A stretch of 64,000 nucleotides of DNA from Aphelenchoides besseyi (Eukaryota; Nematoda; Chromadorea; Rhabditida; Aphelenchoididae): assembly GCA_024699855.1 (NCBI GenBank), contig JAMPIQ010000002.1, forward strand, positions 16,368,001 to 16,432,000. Direction: 5' to 3'. The position numbers and the translations under genes were made by a program. Under the pieces are notes generated by a model. It made no database searches. It saw nothing but the letters and a program-made list of their open reading frames with translations, and was not told where the DNA came from. This document shows positions 37,377 to 48,171 of this stretch, one piece after another. Position 1 is the stretch's first letter. The number at the start of each line of letters is the position of its first letter.

Positions 37377-39019
37377 CTACAGAAATCTGTTAGCACACGA
37401 AATTGACTAATAAAACCAACCTTCATACTCCCAATCATTGATTCTTGAGTCATTTGAATCGTTTAATGTCTCAATGATTACGAGTGGGAAGCCAATCGTC
37501 TGCTTTAAAATGAACGTCCATCTCTTCATTACCACAAACAACTCTTCTGCGATCGAGTAGTTAAATAAGGCCCAACAAACGAGCCGGGTGATTGTGGAAG
37601 ATACTCAAAAGTGCCGAAATGAACTTCGATCCGAATAACATCTGGTGACCCATGACTTCTGACAAGTTCGCATCAACATCTAATGAATTGCCGAGAGCAT
37701 AGAAACATACGAAGTGAACTTAAACAGTTTGCATGTTTAAAAGTGTTCAAACAAAATCTTTGTTTCTTGTTTTCTTACAGTTTGAACAATTTCGTTCTCT
37801 ATTGCAGATTTGTAATGATGAAAAAAGGTTCTCGTATAGCTACGGAATATTTTGCGATTGACACTTCGTTCTTACAAAACTCAGGCGTTTTGTTTCATTG
37901 AGAGTGGTACTTCGATTTGTGGGCAATTTTGTCTTTCGAATATAAATGATGCGGAAACTTTTGGCGAATACTTTGATACAAAAAACCAAAATGTTTATGA
38001 CTAATTGTGATGGTGAAATACAAAAAAGAGTCGCAGAAAGCGAGCCGCTTTGTAAGCACACTGTCCGTCTTGGACACTAAAAAGCAATTTAGTGCGTGGG
38101 CCATGAAATCGTCCATCGTCTCGTATTTAATTGCCTGATTGTTTCTCTCGCATCGTCGATCAGGTCTTCAATTCGTCGGGTTTTCTTTGTAACATTTGTT
38201 TCATGAATTTGCTGTTTGTGCTAATAAAATGTTTCATTAAGTCCCAAGTTTGAAGTTCCCGCTCTTAGGCAACGGCCGAATCACTCAGCTTCTGGATCCT
38301 CAAAAAAAGAGCGCAGCCGACGTGTCATTGGACAGCAAATCAATCAATTGACTCGTACAACACAATTCGCATTCTGTTGTTGTCCGAGACTTTTCTCCTA
38401 GACCTAATAGAACAAACGGTTTTCGAGTGTTCGATATTTTTGAACTTTTAATTGATTCTTCGTTCCTTGAGTATAGTCGAGTAGCGCCATTTTATATAAC
38501 TTCCAGTCTATATAGTGTCCTGATCGGCCAAATCGATCGGGAAATCTCATTTCCCGCCTCTGCACTCTCTGACCACCGCACACCTCGTCGGCATTATAAA
38601 AAGGCGCCACCGTGTTCATCCCCTCACTCATCTTTTTCGTTACCACCGAGCGCAGTCGACTCAATCGACCGCTGATCGTTCCTTTCTCTACTTCACTTTG
38701 TTACTCTCCCGTTTTGCGACAATAAACTTCCGTACCTCAATTCGTGTTTCTCTATCAGAACAATAGATTTTGTCTATGGCTTCGAAGATCAATCTTTATG
38801 TTCGCTTTTACATATAGCTCTTTTCGTGTAGACATGTTTACGCCCGTTTTCACTTTAAACTGTCGTCATGCCTTCTTTAGCAGCCAAATCATTCCTTATA
38901 AACAACGCCTTATTGCCGATTTCACAAACCGACAACGATGTCGCAACGGAAGTGATTGGAATTTAGTGCCAACTACTCCTTTCTTGCAAGTTTTTACTGC
39001 TCACCGTGCAAAATCTGCG
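37377..39019. other. Region between the two Helitron pieces
   Basis: The Helitron HUH nuclease segment that should lie here is absent or unrecognisable. Short frames at 37,683-38,110 are unconvincing. 38,404-38,740 has promoter features (next entry). Confidence 0.4.
38520..38740 (+). promoter_or_regulatory. Promoter/poly(A) segment, LTR-like
   Basis: A strong TATA box (cattataaaaaggcgcc, box at 38,595-38,602) is followed by a pyrimidine-rich initiator region and, about 125 bp on, AATAAA (38,721-38,726). The order TATA, start, poly(A) signal within 150 bp is what an LTR shows. A zinc-knuckle reading frame follows downstream. I found no second LTR or primer-binding site, so a host promoter is also possible. 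Confidence 0.35.
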
Positions 39020-39299
39020 ATGACCACAAAACGAACGAGTGTAAAAAAGGTAAGTGAACAACAACTGAAAAACAACTAATTGTTAGGCAACCAATACGCC
39101 GATTAATACAAAGAATTCGGAAATTGACTTTGCTACAGCAAAGAAAAGAATAAAAGACTATTATCAGGCTGAATTGCTAAGCCCATCACACCGGACGACA
39201 ACATGGCCACCAACCAAATCTCCGTTTATAAGCAGCACCGTTTCTGCCGATTTCTCAAATCAAGCAGAAGTCTACAATGGACGAAAAGAAAGAAACTAA
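39020..39299 (+). CDS. Candidate two-exon 80-residue protein
   Basis: Exons 39020-39049 and 39087-39299, joined by a 37 bp GT-AG intron with agreeing phase, begin MTTKRTSVKKATNTPINTKN. The protein is basic and Ser/Thr-rich with no recognised domain. Its last 23 bases overlap the start of the zinc-knuckle frame at 39,277 in another phase. It could be the first part of a gag-like protein. Confidence 0.35.
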
Positions 39300-39557
39300 A
39301 GAAGGTAAGTAAGTCGCAACAGCGGATATAATTAATTAAATGATTTCAGAAAGCACCGACGTCTGCGCCGTATGCAAGGAAAACCACCGGACACAAGATT
39401 GTCGCCGAAGTAAGTTAAAAATAAAAAAATAATTCTTTTTCATCGTTTTTTTTTTAGTGCACCGCTACTCGGACGAAAAATTCGGGCAAGTGGGAAAGTA
39501 AGTGTGCCATTTCAATCAAGAATTAAAAACGATTTTCACAGCGGAAAGTTAGTCTGA
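39277..39557 (+). CDS. Candidate 47-residue zinc-knuckle protein in four exons
   Basis: Exons 39277-39304, 39350-39409, 39458-39497 and 39542-39557 are joined by three GT-AG introns of 44-48 bp. Every donor is gtaagt-like and phases agree to a TGA. The product is acidic then basic and contains CAVCKENHRTQDC, a CX2CX4HX4C knuckle of the type found in retroelement Gag and some host RNA-binding proteins. It lies between two Helitron pieces. A non-retroviral spliced gene of this size is unusual; it may be the visible part of a larger gene. Confidence 0.4.
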
Positions 39558-39769
39558 CTACTACCCACAGACAAAGACAGCGCCGTTAATTAAAATCATA
39601 TGCTTGTTGTTTGTCGGAAAAGTAGTAGAAATCGGTTGCTCATTCAAAGTTTGTGTTATTTTTTGCCAAACAAATCAGCAAACTAAGTAAAAGAGAGATC
39701 TCAATCTTTGCGGAAGGCTCTTCAATCAGACGTTTCCGAAATCAAGAATGTTAAGTTTGATAATCGTCG

Positions 39770-40620
39770 AATTGTTCTGTACGGTTGATACCTCCTGAAA
39801 CGCTATCGTTGTCCCATCAACGTCGAAATTGTGAGTTCAATCAAAAACGTGAATTATTGATATAAATACGCATACAAGGTCACGACGCCGCTTCCTTGGA
39901 ACTCCAATCAACTGGAAAGATCAGCCACGACGAAATCAAAGATCATATTGATGGTAGTTATGTCTGTCCATTTGAAGCATGTTATCGAATTTTGAAGCTG
40001 AAAAAGCACGACAAGTCGCATCACGTTGAACGGCGGCCAATTCATCTCGAGAATCAACAAGCGGTTTACATCGACGAAGACTGCGATTTGGAGAAAGCAA
40101 AAAAGATAATGGAAAAAGGAACCAAACTAACGGACTTCTACAAATTGAATGAACGAGACGCGAATGCTCTAACTTTGTTGTATTCCGAAGTACCCACTCA
40201 TTACAGTTGGGAAAACAGTAACCGTTTACAACAACCAAGGGGCAGAAACAACCACACAATGGAAGCCGCGAGTACGAAGCAGTAAAATAGTTGGTCGAAT
40301 GTACGTCATAAGTTCGAATCAAGATGATTTGTGGCATTTGCGTCTTCTTCTACAACACATTAAGGGAGCAAAGAACTTCGATCAGTCAACGGAATTGAGT
40401 ATCAGAATAATGGAGAAGCATGTTTAGTTTTGGGTCTGATTGACGATGATGAGGAATATGTTAACTGCATAAAAGAAGCAGTTATAGTGTTAATGCCATA
40501 GAAATTGCGAACTCTCTTTGTCAATATTCTTATTCATTGTAATCCTACGGATCCTAAAATGTTGTGGGAGATGTTCAAGCAGGATTTGAGCGAAGATTTC
40601 AATATTTAGATCGTTCGTAT
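39770..40620 (+). mobile_element. Helitron, region between Rep and helicase domains (decayed)
   Basis: Successive blocks of the Helitron protein downstream of the nuclease: YLLKRYRCPINVEI (about 39,788), YKYAYK, then in another frame HDEIKDHIDGSYVCPFEACY (39,923 on), PIHLENQQAVYIDEDC, TKLTDFYKLNERDANAL and LYSEVPTHYSW. Then come GRMYVISSNQDDLWHLRLLL (about 40,295) and LRTLFVNILIHCNPTDPKML to QDLSEDF (about 40,505-40,610). The main frame at 39,896-40,285 is open for 129 codons, but flanking frames are broken. The SF1 helicase motifs are absent, so the element is 3' truncated. Confidence 0.85.
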
Positions 40621-40984
40621 ATTTTGGGCGGTTCTAGAAACCGAATACTTGGTTACTCCACACATTGAGTACTCACGTTCCCACTGCAAGAGTCGACCGT
40701 CGAGACAAAAGCTACGAGTATGCACTCAAATTGGGCCAACATGACTGAAGCGGTAACTTTACCGTATAAGAATTGCTAAACGACCAAGTTTTATTAACAT
40801 GCAGAGTACAATTAATATGAGTACTATAAAAGTACGGTTTTTCAATTACATCTTTGCATTTCGAGCATCTTCAGTAAACGGCAAAGCGCCCAGTAGTTCG
40901 ATAACTGAACTGGCCTCTTTCTTTCCTCGCACAAACAACGACCGTGTATTTGAAATTTTATTCGAATCGTACATTTAGTATGGA

Positions 40985-41255
40985 ATTACGCTCAGAGGTC
41001 ATGAGTCGCAAGAACGAAAACCGTTGAAGCACAAAATTGGTTCAATGGATACCCGATGGGAAGAGACCACGAGGCCGACCAAGAACGCGTTAAGCTGACG
41101 ACTTCAAATCAGTGATCGAACTGCACCAAAAATGGACTGATGTTGCAAAAACCACGCAGTGGAATCAGTTGCGGGCATCTTTTGCTACGCACCATCGATG
41201 AATTCTTTGTTTATTGTTGTTGTTATGTGATAAAGAAAATAAATCAAATTGAACA
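40985..41255 (+). mobile_element. 3' end of an RTE/CR1-like LINE
   Basis: The reading WIPDGKRPRGRPRTR, stop, ADDFKSVIELHQKW then TTQWNQLRASFATHHR matches the C-terminal tail typical of LINE reverse transcriptases (a GRPRGRP(K/R)(T/K)RW motif with a following trailing W). An AT-rich tail with ttgttgttgttatgtgat follows, as at LINE 3' ends. Only the last 70 or so residues remain, with one internal stop. Confidence 0.6.
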
Positions 41256-41264
41256 TTTAATAAA

Positions 41265-41520
41265 TTATGTGATGATCTTGTAGCTCTGGGCCCCGAACGT
41301 TTCCTTCACTCCTCGCAACTTTTCGTACCTTAAATTAGATGGCAGATTTAGCAGAGAAGCCACCAAATCCTCTTTGAAGTCCATGTTTGAATTGAGGTTA
41401 TTCAACGCGTCCACAAAGTTCCCAACATCTTGACGTCTGTTCTCCCACTCGTTAACTCAGATCTCACTGGCGTGATGATCGGTTGGGTATAGTGCGTTAA
41501 CGCTATCCCATATAGCTTAC
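41265..41520 (-). pseudogene. Gag-like coding fragment
   Basis: The minus-strand reading VNEWENRRQDVGNFVDALNN continues NMDFKEDLVASLLNLPSN and ends SYKIIT then a stop at 41,265. It extends upstream in the same phase past one stop (WDSVNALYPTDHHASEI). The pattern is suggestive of the capsid region of an LTR retroelement Gag, but the match is by eye and weak. Confidence 0.3.
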
Positions 41521-43190
41521 ATGAACTACCGAACAGAGCACACACATCTCCTGAACCGCAATCACGTTCCGATAATTAAGCTTAGATAGACAACCCTTCG
41601 CATTCCACAAAAATGAAAGCTCCAGATCAATCGTCGGCTCCTTTCCTTCAATCGTGTGCAATATCACTACCCCAGCACGCGGCAATCTACTCCAGTCCTC
41701 AAACATCCTCTTGTGAAACTCTTTGCGTATCAACTTTTTGACCTTCCGACTCGCTTGTGTCGGATTTGTGTACCAAGCTTCGTCGCCTCCCGGCTCCACT
41801 CTTACACTGATACCGCAACGCTCTTTCGAAAACGTCACAACATCTTTTAATTGGAATTTCGCTAGGATTGCAATGAGATCAGCCGTCAACGTGCGCTTAC
41901 TTCGTGCTAGCAGGGACTGAAACAAACCCAATGCTGTTATCAAATCGTCTCGACACTGCATGTAAGCGAAGCCTTGGACTACACTTTCATACAACACCAA
42001 TTCAACTGATTTCAGGCCAAATCCGCCCATCCGGGCGTCGACTTACGTCCTTGCGGCGGACGCAACCTTAAACCGGAACTTGGCGTCGGTAAGTTTCTTA
42101 CGCGACTCCATATCGAATTCTATGCATTTCTTTATTTGGGAGGCAGACATGCCATGCCCAACCAACACGTTTCCGAACAAGTAGCTAGCTACCGGCATGA
42201 CGACCGAGTTAATATCGACGACAGTTTGACGTGCCATCCGGTCAACAGCCAATATCTTGTCTACTCGCTTAAGCATAAGACCTTCGATACGCTCCCACGC
42301 AACGCCTTCAGCCACTTCAATGCCTTGCTCAACACCTAGATACTTTTTACACATCCTGCGAGCCCAGCAACTTGATGGGATTCGTATGTGGAACCTTGCC
42401 ACTTCGTCTTGGGGTTGTGGGATCTTAACCTGTCGCGTTACTAAACGTATTGACCGGTCGATTGGCAAGTGTCTCAATTTGATTTATTGGATCTTGCACA
42501 CTTCGAATATCGTATTCTCCATCACTTGGGACCGAGATCTCCGGCAAGTAGAAGCCCGATCGCATTGCCAAGCTTCTCGATCTCTCTCCAACATTCTCCT
42601 TGCGATCCATCGACACGCGCGGAATCACACCAATTGGCCCGAGGCGGTGGCGCCGAACTATCAACACAAATGGCGAGTATTTTTCCACCTCTTGAATGAA
42701 TTCGAATCTACAACGAAAATCATACTTAGGTGTTCGATTAGTTTAGAGTTTCAGGTCGTCCATATAGAAGAAGTGATTCAGGGTCAGAGGGCGTCTGTTC
42801 CCGTCACCACTTGCCCCACGTGAGTGTACGCTACCATAGGCAGTTTCTATCGACTTGAAGCTCTATTGAGATGCTTTGCGGTTACGGCAATATCAAACCA
42901 AAACATCAATGGACTCAATGAATCACCCTACAGCACACCATTCTTGATAGGCAAATACTTACTAGTGTGCGTTTTGTCATCGCTTCGAACCTCATACTTT
43001 ACCTTATTCTTCTTCATCAAGTCCGCAATCAGTGTATGAACACGACGCTCTAAGTTAACACGCTTTAACAAATAATTCACATACGAATGGGGCACCGAGT
43101 CAAATGCGTCCATTATGTAGATACTAGGTTGCCATGCCTTTATCCTTAGATAATTGAACGCCTTTGATATAGGTCAAAAAGCTAAAATGG
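41503..43190 (-). mobile_element. R4/R2-type non-LTR retrotransposon: reverse transcriptase relic
   Basis: Reading down the minus strand, the palm motif MDAFDSVPHSYVNYLLKRV (43,113) is followed by KNGVL, stop, GDSLSPL (the QGDSLSP motif with Q mutated to a stop). Then come NHFFYMDDLKL (catalytic YMDD, about 42,760) and, after a break, EFIQEVEKYSPFVLIVRR. The thumb follows: KKYLGVEQGIEVAEGV and RQTVVDINSVVMPVASYLFG (42,477-42,043). Finally DARMGGFGLKSVELVLYES runs to SFLWNAKGCLSKLNYRNVIA (42,030-41,520). It stops just before the expected CCHC finger and restriction-like endonuclease. Order and motifs match the single-ORF R2/R4 lineage. Several stops make it inactive. It abuts repeat C at 43,195. 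Confidence 0.85.
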
Positions 43191-44340
43191 CGGCTAGATC
43201 AATAATCAAACAGTCACTTACCTTCTTGTCTCGGCACTCGATATCGTCGTCGTGTTTGTTCGGAAGGGAGCAAAGGAACGAAACGATAAAATGACTGTTT
43301 GCACTCATTTTTATTCTTTATATATTCGAATGATACCATCGAAATTACAGAAAGCGATACCCGCAGTCATAGATGCATTAACTTGCTGTAGTAGAAGTAG
43401 AGAGGGTAGTTGGCATCACTCGGTAGACAAAAGCTCACAAGTTCGTTATGGCCGGCGGACTGTTTCTTGATCTCCAAACTTTACCCAAGGTGCTACTAAA
43501 TTTCAGATGAAAAGATTGACGGCGTTTCTTTGAACACAATCACATTTACCAAGACATCAACAACTGAGCTGTTAGCTTCAGGTCACATTCTTATGTGAAC
43601 TTGGACCGTAGATTGATGGTCGATTCTAATTCTATTGGACAATATTTCAAGCTTATTCGTTTAGTTTATGACCTTTTTGAAGTCAGATGATCGATTATTT
43701 CTCCCATTATTTCAACGGGATTATCATCTGGTACACAAAGAAATAGCAATGGATTCCAATTAAATGACAGATTTTACGTTTATCGTCGTAGTCAAGCGCA
43801 ACGATCGTGAGTTGATGTCAATCACTTCTTTTATTTGCTTGTAGATCTTTGTTTTGTTGTCCCCTCACGTTCTCATTCAAGGTGAAGCTTTAAATTCAAG
43901 TGCACGATTTTGATCATTCGCTGATAACAGTTCGCATCTACAGCTGTTAATTGCTCGAACTCTTATTCACAATTTAGGTGAGTTGAAATAACAACAAACA
44001 GAAACGTCAACATCGAGATTTTAGCTCCGAAGTTATAATCCGAAATGTGAACTTCCATTGACTACAACTCGGTGACCAGTGACTCTAGAAGCGTGGGATT
44101 AACAGGACAACCACAACTACTCATGAACTCTAAACCCTGTCAATATCAGCGGAATCCAATCAGCCAACGAGCTAAAATACACAACACCCCCCATTCCCTT
44201 TTATGACATGTCCATCGCGTAAATCGATGCATCTAGGAGATTCTGGCAACAAGCATTGCTTATATTATATTAATAGAAAGCCCAAAACACCGGCTATTGA
44301 TCATGCTTAAAATTGTAGCCACCGGATAACTGAGAGAAAA

Positions 44341-44801
44341 ATGAGAGGTCTTCAAAACCAAACAATCTGTCGAAAATCGTCCAAAATTGCAAAAGTTTGT
44401 GCAGCTCTTACCATTGATGATGGTGAGCTCTTATTTGGTACAATTGTTAAGGACGTTAGAAGATTACGATCATCAGAGTTTAGAGAAGTGAAATGGCTCG
44501 AGAGATAAATTAGAAACATCGACATACTCAGAAATCGCTTAAATTTGAAGACTTGGTTTTATCTAGCAGAATTGACCTCCTTTGTTGTAATTTTCACAAA
44601 CAACTAAACACACTACAAGCATCAATAGGTGTAAATTTGGAGTTGATGGACGCATTGGTTTTGGAAATCGAACTTGAAATTTGCCGACCATTCAAACTCT
44701 ACTACCACTTGTCGTTCTACGAGAACAACGAAATAGTTGGAAGTGTTATAGAAGGTATGGTCGATAGCCGGAGTCCAAATAACTATAGAAGAATCAAATA
44801 A
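44341..44801 (+). pseudogene. Coding remnant (TIDDGELLFGT block) in repeat C
   Basis: In frame from MRGLQNQTICRKSSKIAKVC through CAALTIDDGELLFGTIVKDV to a stop at about 44,508. A further open frame (44,577-44,801) encodes KQLNTLQASIGVNLELMDAL then LSFYENNEIVGSVIEG. The family is unrecognised. The corresponding segment in repeat B extends further before stopping, so neither copy alone is intact. Confidence 0.4.
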
Positions 44802-45236
44802 ACTGAAGATTTATCCAATAAAATTCGACTTGGCCAACAATCTACTGTTCAAGTTTCCATAAGAATACGACCTGAAGCCAACAGCTCAGTAGTTGTTGAT
44901 GTCATGGTAGATGTGATTGCATTCTAAAGGACGCCGTCAATCTCGTTCAAATTCACAATTACCTCGGGAAAAGTCTGGGAGTGAGTAAATAATCTGATTG
45001 CGTCGCCGATCGTTATTGAATTTGTTCTCTTTTGTCTACCGAGAGATGCCAACCGCCTTCTCAGTTCTGATCACTGGTAGCCATTGCATTGCATATTTGA
45101 CTGCGGGTACCGCCTTCTGCAACTTCGATAGTCTTATTCGAGTAGCATATAAACCCTCGTAATGAGTCCAAACAGTCACTCCATCGTCTCATTCCTTCCC
45201 TACTCATTCCTTCTCTACTCATTCCCCTGCTCTTCT

Positions 45237-45324
45237 CTCCGCTGGTCGATCAACGCACTATTATCATACACTGTTCACGTTCCAACTAGTGTAGGATAAT
45301 AGTGCGTGGGATGACCAAGCGGAG
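45237..45324 (+). ncRNA. Second copy of the pre-miRNA-like hairpin
   Basis: Same 5' arm as 29,476-29,510. The 3' arm differs at a few positions; one change (gataatagtgcgt) improves pairing with the 5' arm while another (gtggga for gttgga) weakens it. Loop tgttcacgttccaacta. See the entry at 29,476. Confidence 0.35.
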
Positions 45325-45379
45325 AAATCGAAGAGCAGACTCCTAGTCCAACTACTCGAATCCTTTGACCGTTTCGTTT

Positions 45380-45768
45380 CCGTCCTCAGTTTACTTTTCA
45401 GTTTGTGCGAGTGTCCGTGGGTGTGAGCGGGAATGGAATAACGATTATTTTGATGTCAATCTGCTTTGTTTTTTGAACTCTGCAAAGACTAGTTGGTACG
45501 AAGATTCGAAGAATCAAACGAACGTACACGCGAAAGCCTTCGAAATGTATCAATCAGAAAGTAGGACCATCTCCTTCGTGTGAATGATCTGTTTGTTAAC
45601 TCACTTCAATTTCAGCTGTCGCACTCGTCGACAGATTACTTTCTGTGTCGTTTGTTGGAACCGCCTTTGCCGTCATTACCTTTAATCGGGAACTATGGGA
45701 CAGGAGATCTTCGGTTGGTTGAATTGTTGGCTGTGAATAAGCTCTTCATGACTGTGAGCTGCTGGTGA
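45380..45768 (+). pseudogene. RPDAY-family remnant in repeat C
   Basis: One open reading (CASVRGCEREWNNDYFDVNL, then TSWYEDSKNQTNVHAKAFEM) runs to a donor at about 45,558. An acceptor at about 45,615 leads to LSHSSTDYFLCRLLEPPLPS and GDLRLVELLAVNKLFMTVSC with a stop. Repeat B has the same two blocks with a stop or frame change in the first. The final RPDAY exon seen near 30,690 is missing because repeat C ends before it. Confidence 0.4.
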
Positions 45769-46240
45769 CTGTAGGACAGAAAGCTGCTCATGATCCAGAG
45801 AGTTCGACATCAACTTCTCAGTGAGTCGAAATCAATTGGTTTCAGATCCTGTGTCGCTTAACTATCGGATTTATAGGTCTACTCGAAAGTCCTGTGATCA
45901 AAGGTAATCTGCGATCTCCTAACTAATCGGCAATGATGATGGGAAGAAAGTGGAGTTGACGATCGGAAGCAAAGGGTTAAACTTATAGATTGGGGTATGG
46001 AGAGTACGTATTTGACATTTGTTTTGCAAGATACGAACTTTTACTGAGTAAATTTTTGACTTGAAATTAACATTGAAATCGGTCTTTCTGATCAAACCAT
46101 ATCGAAGGTTGAGCCGATAGCCTTGAAAGAACATAGGGTTGTGCGCATCAGTGGGGCCCATCGACATGCAATATATGACGGCATATAAAATAATTGCAAT
46201 GGACTTATTAACTCTGGTAGAAATTTTCTGTTCATTTTTG

Positions 46241-47071
46241 CTTATACTTTGGGTTCAATTATTTTGATTGTTTTGTAGTTGTTGATATACAGTTTTACTA
46301 CTATAAATAGACCAATTAAATGGCTTTAAAACGACATATAATACAACCCACACAACTAAAGAAAGCGAGCGGCGAATCTTTCTGATCTTGGATGAACTCA
46401 ATCGAGTGTGTACTTTCAACAAAATGAGTTTTGGAATTAGTCAACTGAGTTACTTACAGAACTAAATAATTATTCTTGCTGACGACTGCTGATTGCAGAA
46501 AGTCTAGAATTATGGAGGCCTTAATGAAACGTCATTTGGTTTACAGAAACACGATTTTGCTTCTCAACAGAGAACTGATTGCTCCGAATACCACACAAGT
46601 CTAAGGGATGTTCGTTTTGACTCAACTTCAAATCTAATTATAGATTGGAATCTGAATGAAAAACAGCAACATGAATCGGTTTGAGTTGTTTCATCGATTA
46701 AGGTCTTCCGCAAGAATTGATGCTTGATTATATTGCTCGACAAACAAACACTTGGATTCATTGCTTGTTGTAGTTGAATGAGAGATCGAACACAAATCAC
46801 TCGCCCTTCAGAGATTAAAGCATCCTGGAGCCATGAAGTACTGAACTCATTTCTACAGATTTTAAGGTCGGGCAGCTGACATTCAATTAAGAGAACAGTA
46901 TTTTAAGTCGTTACAAATAAATGTGTTTTATATTGAATTAAAAAAGAATGAATCACAAGTGCTATAAAACAGTCAACCAACTCAACTTTTGAATTCATTC
47001 GTTAATCCACTAAGATTCTGAAGAAATGAAAGATTTGTCTTCAATGGAAATCTGGTTTATTAGTAAAACTA
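46241..47071. other. No gene recognised
   Basis: AT-rich, with only short opposing frames. Nothing recognisable between repeat C and the rRNA fragment. Confidence 0.4.
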
Positions 47072-47572
47072 GTACAAGTTCAAATGTGCGGGATACAATA
47101 ATGGGAGAATGAGTGATAAAAAAAGGTCCAACTGTCGACTCCTCACTAGAGACAAGCCAACAGCCGGAACTTCGAATCAAAATGTGAATGTAGAGGATAC
47201 AATAATGAAATGGACGAAAACTGATTCATCCGATCAAAGGGTAGTCTCAACAGATCGCAGTGTAAAGACTGCTCTGCTGCTTACAACTCCTTGACCAGTA
47301 GTCAAGTCGTATTCAAGCGATCTTGCAGCCCGACATTACACCACACAAAGTCGTATAGAATCGACAACCAAGCGGTAGTTAAATCACGAGGCAAGGTCAA
47401 CACTCCCACTTATGCTACAGCATGCATGATTCTTCACAAAGTCAGACTAGAGTCAAGCTCAACGGGGTCTTCTTTCCCCGCTGTCTTTGCCAAGCACGCT
47501 CCCTTGGCTGTGGTTTCGCTAGATAGTAGTTAGGGACAGTGGGAATCTCGTTAATCCATTCGTGCGCGTCAC
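47072..47572 (-). rRNA. Truncated 28S rRNA fragment with 3' flank
   Basis: Matches the 3' spacer and 3' end of the 28S gene (15,648-16,014), then jumps to the region equivalent to 16,790-16,969. About 775 bp are missing internally, with a 3 bp shared word (aac) at the join. It ends exactly at gcgcgtcac, where the intact gene continues taattagatgacg. It is a displaced, non-functional rDNA piece joined to a retrotransposon. Confidence 0.9.
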
Positions 47573-48171
47573 GCTTTGGCGGAAGGTCCGTCACCGGGTA
47601 CCTTGTCTGCTTCTCGGGTAACACCTATCGGCCGCGAAACCGACATTCAACCTCCACGGAGCTTTTTTTAAGTAGTTAAATCCACTACCCGTCCCTAAGG
47701 ACTAACCGCTTAGAATGCCATGGGTAAACCCATGGATTAAACCACAAAGTAGACAGATCCTTCAATCTCAATCTGACACCGTTCCCCGGCGCTATTGCCA
47801 ATTCTCTTTCTCAAGACTTCTCCGTTACTCCCTTCACCGATTCCAACGAACTAAGGCATCCGGGCACTCCACATTTAGTGGGACGTGGGCCATCCTTATA
47901 TTCAGCTACACATCATAGTAGTAAGATTAATTTTGAAGAGCTGAGCGAACTACTACAACGATCCACCAAACTTTCGGCAGGCCTCCAACTGCACACGAAG
48001 TGAGTTGGTCGTGCTATACAGCCACTCGCCCTTAGTCTTCTCTTTTTCAACTACAGTTTCACTTCCCCCACACAATTGTGGGGTCTTAACATCCAACAAC
48101 TGACAACAACTTCGAAAGGCATCTAAGTTCAAAGTCGTGTTCTGAGTCAACTCAATTTATCTTCCAGCTTA
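47573..48171 (-). mobile_element. R4-type element 3' untranslated region joined to 28S
   Basis: About 600 bp between the 28S junction and the endonuclease stop codon. In element sense it ends ccgccaaagc and is followed directly by gtgacgcgcacgaatgg of 28S, with the element and 28S in the same orientation. That is the arrangement of a target-specific rDNA LINE 3' junction. Confidence 0.75.

Larger units (their letters stand above)
43195..46240. repeat. Repeat C: second 3 kb duplicated block
   Basis: Collinear with repeat B (27,407-30,480), including both inverted arms, the TATA-like segments (about 43,330 minus, 45,150 plus) and the hairpin. The left boundary meets the reverse transcriptase relic; the right boundary meets unrelated DNA near 46,240. 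Some frames are better kept here than in B, notably those at 44,553-44,801 and 45,400-45,768. Confidence 0.85.

Noticed and set aside
42257..42823. 188-codon plus-strand frame opposite the reverse transcriptase relic
   Set aside because: A shadow of the minus-strand RT thumb and linker region, which has clear family motifs.
47109..47533. Frames with translations such as MSDKKRSNCRLL across 47.1-47.5 kb
   Set aside because: The DNA is 28S 3' flank and 28S fragment, matching 15.6-17.0 kb; not coding.
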